From a virus: a stretch of DNA of 47,359 nt. The notes under the pieces were generated by a model that was not told the origin of the DNA, searched no databases, and worked only from the letters and a program-made list of their open reading frames with translations. The stretch covers positions 1-47,359 of IMG/VR virus record IMGVR_UViG_3300019124_000088; one strand, 5' to 3'. Position 1 is the first letter of the stretch; each line of letters begins with the position of its first letter. The position numbers were made by a program, and so were the translations under genes. Shown piece by piece: positions 44,560-47,359 of this stretch.

Positions 44560-46175
44560 AGCGCGCCGCGATCTACGCCCGGTACTCGACAGACCTGCAG
44601 AACGAGCGCTCCGTCGAAGATCAGGTCGCCCTCTGCCGCGCCTATGCCGAGCGCGAAAGGCTCCAGGTCGTAGCAACCTTTGACGACCGGGCCCGCTCGG
44701 GCGGCTCCATGCTGGGACGCGACGGCCTGATCCAGATGCTCGCCCAGGCCAATTCCGGCGCCTTCGACGTGATCGTCGTCGAGGCCCTCGACCGCCTGTC
44801 CCGCGACATGGCGGATCTGGCGACCATCCATAAGCAGCTGAAGTTCAAGGGGATCGAGCTACGGGCCGTCCATGACGGTCGCGCCGATACGGTCCTCATC
44901 GGCCTTCGCGGCTTGGTTGGACAGCTCTTCCGGGAGGACGGAGCCAAGAAGGTCCGGCGGGGCATGCAGGGGGTCGTGAGGGACGGGCGGCATGCCGGCG
45001 GCAAGCCCTATGGCTACCGCACCAGCGCGACGAGGGGCCTCCTCGAGATCGATCCTGCGCAGGCCGCCGTGGTGCGGCGGATCCTGACCGAATATGCCGA
45101 CGGCCGTCCGCCGCGGGAGATCGCGGGCGACCTGAATCGGGAGGGTATCGCTCCCCCAAGGGGGCGCACCTGGAATGCCTCCACGATCAACGGCAGCAGC
45201 CAGCGGGGGAATGGGATCGTTCGCAACGAGATCTATATCGGCCGGATCGTCTGGGGGAAGGTCCGCATGGACACCAACCCCGAGACCGGCCGTCGAATCT
45301 CACGGCCGGCGGATGGTTCAGAGGTCATGACGGCGGAGGCCCCGGAGCTGCGCCTGGTCGATGACGCGCTCTGGCAGAGGGTGCAGGCCGTCAACGAAAC
45401 CAAGGCTGCGCTCAAGTCCCACCAGAAGCGCCGGCCACCGCACCTGCTCTCCGGCCTGCTGCGCTGCGGATGCTGCGGTGCGGGAATGTCCGTCCATGAT
45501 CGGGACAAGACCGGAAAGACCCGCGTCCGCTGCTCGGCCGTGCGCGAGAGCGGCGTCTGCACGAATCGACGGATCATCTACCTGCCAGCGATCGAGCGGG
45601 CCGTGGTCGATGGCATGAGGGAGCAGCTGCGAGATCCTCGCTATATCGAGATCTACGTCGGGCGCTACAACAGCGAGCGGCAGCGTCTCGCCTCCGCCGC
45701 CGTGAGGAACCGTGCCAGCCTCGAGGCGAGGCTCGCCGAGCGGCAACGCGAGTTCGACCGGGTGATGAACGCCTATGTCAAAGGGTTCATCACGGAGGCC
45801 GAGGCGGAGCAGAAGATCCCGGAGTTGCGCAGGGAACGCGACCAGATCGCCGCCGAACTCGCGGCGGCCGGAGAGGACCCGAAGGTGCTGACCCTGCACC
45901 CCGGCGCGATCAACGACTATCTGAAGCAGGTCGATGAGCTTGCCGCGACGCTGGCTGACCATGCACACCAGGGCATGGACAAGCTAACTCAGATGTTCCG
46001 CTCACTCGTTCACAGCGTGACGGTGTATCCGAACGGACCACGCGAGGGATTTGAGGTGGAAGTAAAGGGCCGCCTGGCCGAATTGGTTGGCGGCGATTCC
46101 TTTCCCACAGGCCGTTTTAGTGGGGTGAACGTGGTAGCGGAGGAGGGATTTGAACCCCCGACACAAGGATTATGA
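44556..46175 (+). CDS. Large serine integrase (recombinase)
   Basis: 539 residues. Resolvase catalytic domain (1-150) with nucleophile Ser11 in YARYSTDLQNERSVEDQ. The recombinase domain (about 155-285) includes GGKPYGYR, DLNREGIAPPRGRTWNASTI and IYIGRIVWGK. A zinc ribbon (about 300-340) has CGCC, RCSAVRESGVC, followed by a coiled coil (about 365-440). It integrates and excises the prophage. The last 14 codons, VVAEEGFEPPTQGL, are read from the antisense strand of the tRNA-Met 3' half, so the end of the gene lies across the attachment site. Confidence 0.93.
   Translation: MKRAAIYARYSTDLQNERSVEDQVALCRAYAERERLQVVATFDDRARSGGSMLGRDGLIQMLAQANSGAFDVIVVEALDRLSRDMADLATIHKQLKFKGIELRAVHDGRADTVLIGLRGLVGQLFREDGAKKVRRGMQGVVRDGRHAGGKPYGYRTSATRGLLEIDPAQAAVVRRILTEYADGRPPREIAGDLNREGIAPPRGRTWNASTINGSSQRGNGIVRNEIYIGRIVWGKVRMDTNPETGRRISRPADGSEVMTAEAPELRLVDDALWQRVQAVNETKAALKSHQKRRPPHLLSGLLRCGCCGAGMSVHDRDKTGKTRVRCSAVRESGVCTNRRIIYLPAIERAVVDGMREQLRDPRYIEIYVGRYNSERQRLASAAVRNRASLEARLAERQREFDRVMNAYVKGFITEAEAEQKIPELRRERDQIAAELAAAGEDPKVLTLHPGAINDYLKQVDELAATLADHAHQGMDKLTQMFRSLVHSVTVYPNGPREGFEVEVKGRLAELVGGDSFPTGRFSGVNVVAEEGFEPPTQGL
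46132..46175. other. Candidate right prophage attachment junction (att)
   Basis: The 3' part of tRNA-Met overlaps the end of the integrase gene. The exact crossover cannot be placed without the other junction. Large serine integrases usually need only a very short identical core. Confidence 0.5.
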
Positions 46176-46208
46176 TTCCTCTGCTCTGACCAACTGAGCT
46201 ACTCCGCC
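46132..46208 (-). tRNA. tRNA-Met (anticodon CAT)
   Basis: 77 nt, CCA encoded. Acceptor GGCGGAG pairs with CTCCGCT (one G-U), D stem GCTC/GAGC, anticodon loop ATCATAA with CAT, T arm GGGGG-TTCAAAT-CCCTC. The structure is complete, so integration at its 3' end preserves a functional host gene. The A-box-like D arm AGCTCAGTTGG fits an elongator-type tRNA; elongator versus initiator is judged by the lack of three G-C pairs in the anticodon stem. Confidence 0.95.
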
Positions 46209-46403
46209 CCAGGCAGCGGGGCTTAGCCCCGCGTCAGGCAAGCGCGATATAGGGAAGATTGCCCCCGGGTGTCAAGGAAGACGCGCGGTCGAGCTGCGGA
46301 TTTGTGGCAACCCGGTCAGCCGCGCGAAGCAGGAGCAGGAGGCGATCTGCCTTGAACCGGAACAGAGGATCCGCCGGGGTCTCAAGCAAGCCTCGGAGGC
46401 CGA

Positions 46404-46622
46404 TCAGCCTTTGGCCTTCATCCGCCAGAGCTGGAAGCCATCGTTCGAGACCGCCTGCTCGATCACCTTGCGGGAGAACTTGTGCGGCGGCGCCTCGCGC
46501 GAATTGAGCGTGCCGGTCAGGCCCCAGGGCGCATACTTGGCCGGCAGCTTCGTGCCGGATTCGTCCGCTGCAAAAGCGTGGAGATCATCCTTGGCCTGGG
46601 AGGTGAACATGAAAAGGCGCAT
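46404..46622 (-). CDS. Conserved small host protein, unknown
   Basis: 72 residues: MRLFMFTSQAKDDLHAFAADESGTKLPAKYAPWGLTGTLNSREAPPHKFSRKVIEQAVSNDGFQLWRMK. It appears in rhizobial genomes as an unassigned family. The host intergenic stretch 46209-46403 on its left holds only the tRNA upstream region with a short 7-bp GCGGGGC/GCCCCGC hairpin (46216-46232). Confidence 0.65.
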   Translation of the reverse strand: MRLFMFTSQAKDDLHAFAADESGTKLPAKYAPWGLTGTLNSREAPPHKFSRKVIEQAVSNDGFQLWRMKAKG

Positions 46623-46717
46623 CGGAAGTGCTTTCGTGATTTGGAGGGCCCCTGTCCTCTAGATAGGGTCCGGACCGGAAAAGTCACCCCGACGGAATCG
46701 AGGCGCCGGGAGGTCTC

Positions 46718-47359
46718 TCAAGATTTCTTCTTGATTCTCATCAGCTTGAAGAAACCAGCCGGAAACAGGGACCTGAGCTCCACAACCTCCATGCGCCCCG
46801 TCCGGCGGGCCCAGTCCTCGACTCGGGCGGCCTTGAAGGAGGAGCTCCAGCCGATGGCCTTGGCCACGGGAGCGACCATCTCCTCCACCGCTGCGATGGG
46901 GCCGGAGGGCTGGCCCCAATGATTGGCCAGCACGATCTCCCCGCCTGGCTTGAGCACCCGCATGAACTCGTCGAGGGCCATCTCCGGCTCGGGAACCAGG
47001 GTGATGATGAACTGGGCCGTCACCGCATCGAAGGTTTCATTGGAAAAGCCGAGACGGGTGACGTCCATCACCTGCAGGCTCTTCACATGGGTGAGGCCCC
47101 GCTTCTCGACCTTCTCCTGGGCGCGGCGGAGCATGTCCTCGGACAGATCGACCCCATAGACCTCGGCGTGCTTCGGATAGTACCCGAGGGACAGCCCGGT
47201 GCCGACGCCCGCCTCCAGCACCTTGGGGCCGCAGGCGACGGCGGCGTTCACGGCGGCGCGGGCAGCCGGCTCGGTCAGCTTGTCGTAGACCAGGTCGTAG
47301 ATCGGTGCCCAACGCGCATAAGCCTTGCGCATCAGGACGGTGGTCGCTCCATCCGTCAT
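46718..47359 (-). CDS. pmtA: Class I SAM-dependent methyltransferase, PmtA-like
   Basis: 213 residues visible; its ATG is the last codon of the window, so a longer start is possible. Motif I VLEAGVGTGLSLGYYP (about 46-61), motif II VYGVDLSEDML, ILVPEPEMALDEFMRVLKPGGEIVLANHW (motif III, about 125-153), and an N-terminal ARWAPIYDLVYDKL typical of phosphatidylethanolamine N-methyltransferases of rhizobia (PmtA). These make phosphatidylcholine in the membrane. The family is clear; assignment to PmtA over other lipid methyltransferases is by pattern only. Confidence 0.75.
   Translation of the reverse strand: MTDGATTVLMRKAYARWAPIYDLVYDKLTEPAARAAVNAAVACGPKVLEAGVGTGLSLGYYPKHAEVYGVDLSEDMLRRAQEKVEKRGLTHVKSLQVMDVTRLGFSNETFDAVTAQFIITLVPEPEMALDEFMRVLKPGGEIVLANHWGQPSGPIAAVEEMVAPVAKAIGWSSSFKAARVEDWARRTGRMEVVELRSLFPAGFFKLMRIKKKS

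Noticed and set aside
46259-46507. Plus-strand frame between tRNA and the small host gene
   Set aside because: Arg/Ser-rich, partly antisense to the conserved minus-strand gene at 46404-46622.

Overview
The window is almost entirely a temperate bacteriophage genome integrated in an alphaproteobacterial chromosome, followed at the right edge by about 1.1 kb of host DNA. High GC, GapR (DUF2312), DUF4031 and DUF2635 proteins, a LexA-type repressor and a flanking PmtA-like phospholipid N-methyltransferase all suggest a member of the Hyphomicrobiales (Rhizobiales). The genus cannot be fixed from the sequence. The right junction is a tRNA-Met(CAT) gene (46132-46208, minus) whose 3' end is fused to the end of a large serine integrase gene. 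The left end of the prophage lies outside the window, because position 1 is still phage coding sequence.

Layout, right to left along the minus-strand late operon. An unassigned gene (26344-27105) is followed by a strong hairpin terminator. The head module is lambda-like: a Z-like protein, small and large (GpA-type) terminase, gpW, lambda-family portal, S78 prohead protease, major capsid protein and DUF2190 decoration protein. The tail module is Mu-like and contractile: terminator and connector candidates, DUF2635, sheath, tube, a chaperone pair joined by a -1 frameshift, tape measure, a split DNA-circularisation protein, gp44, gp45, PAAR tip, gp46, gp47 and gp48 fused to a fibre. Two fibre/DUF4376 genes, a terminator, and a lysis cassette follow (holin candidate, SAR endolysin, overlapping Rz/Rz1 spanins, XhlA-like protein). 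The left edge holds a metallophosphoesterase resembling T5 A1 and a deoxynucleotide kinase. Two plus-strand genes (8831-9238 and 14457-14972) sit against the direction of this operon and look like lysogenic-conversion 'morons'.

Immunity and replication. A LexA-like repressor (35128-35931) and a Cro-like gene (34783-35040) diverge. An identical 18-bp operator lies inside the spacer of the leftward cro promoter and again, inverted, inside the spacer of a rightward promoter at 36.9 kb. One repressor therefore probably silences both arms. The left arm carries a CII-like regulator, small proteins, a helicase-methyltransferase fusion and a primase-polymerase/SF3 helicase. It ends in a 312-bp array of thirteen 9-bp iterons, the likely phage origin. 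The right arm is a tightly overlapped early operon with an HD phosphohydrolase, an FtsK-gamma/GapR fusion, a complete DNA polymerase sliding clamp, SSB, DUF4031, a MazG-like protein and many small unknown proteins. It ends in a broken HTH/excisionase-like start and the serine integrase.

Most noteworthy: the FtsK-gamma/GapR fusion next to a phage-owned clamp, the iteron origin, the helicase-methyltransferase fusion, a signal-peptide-like leader on the major capsid protein, the T TTT TTC frameshift site, and the shared operator with apparently leaderless genes.
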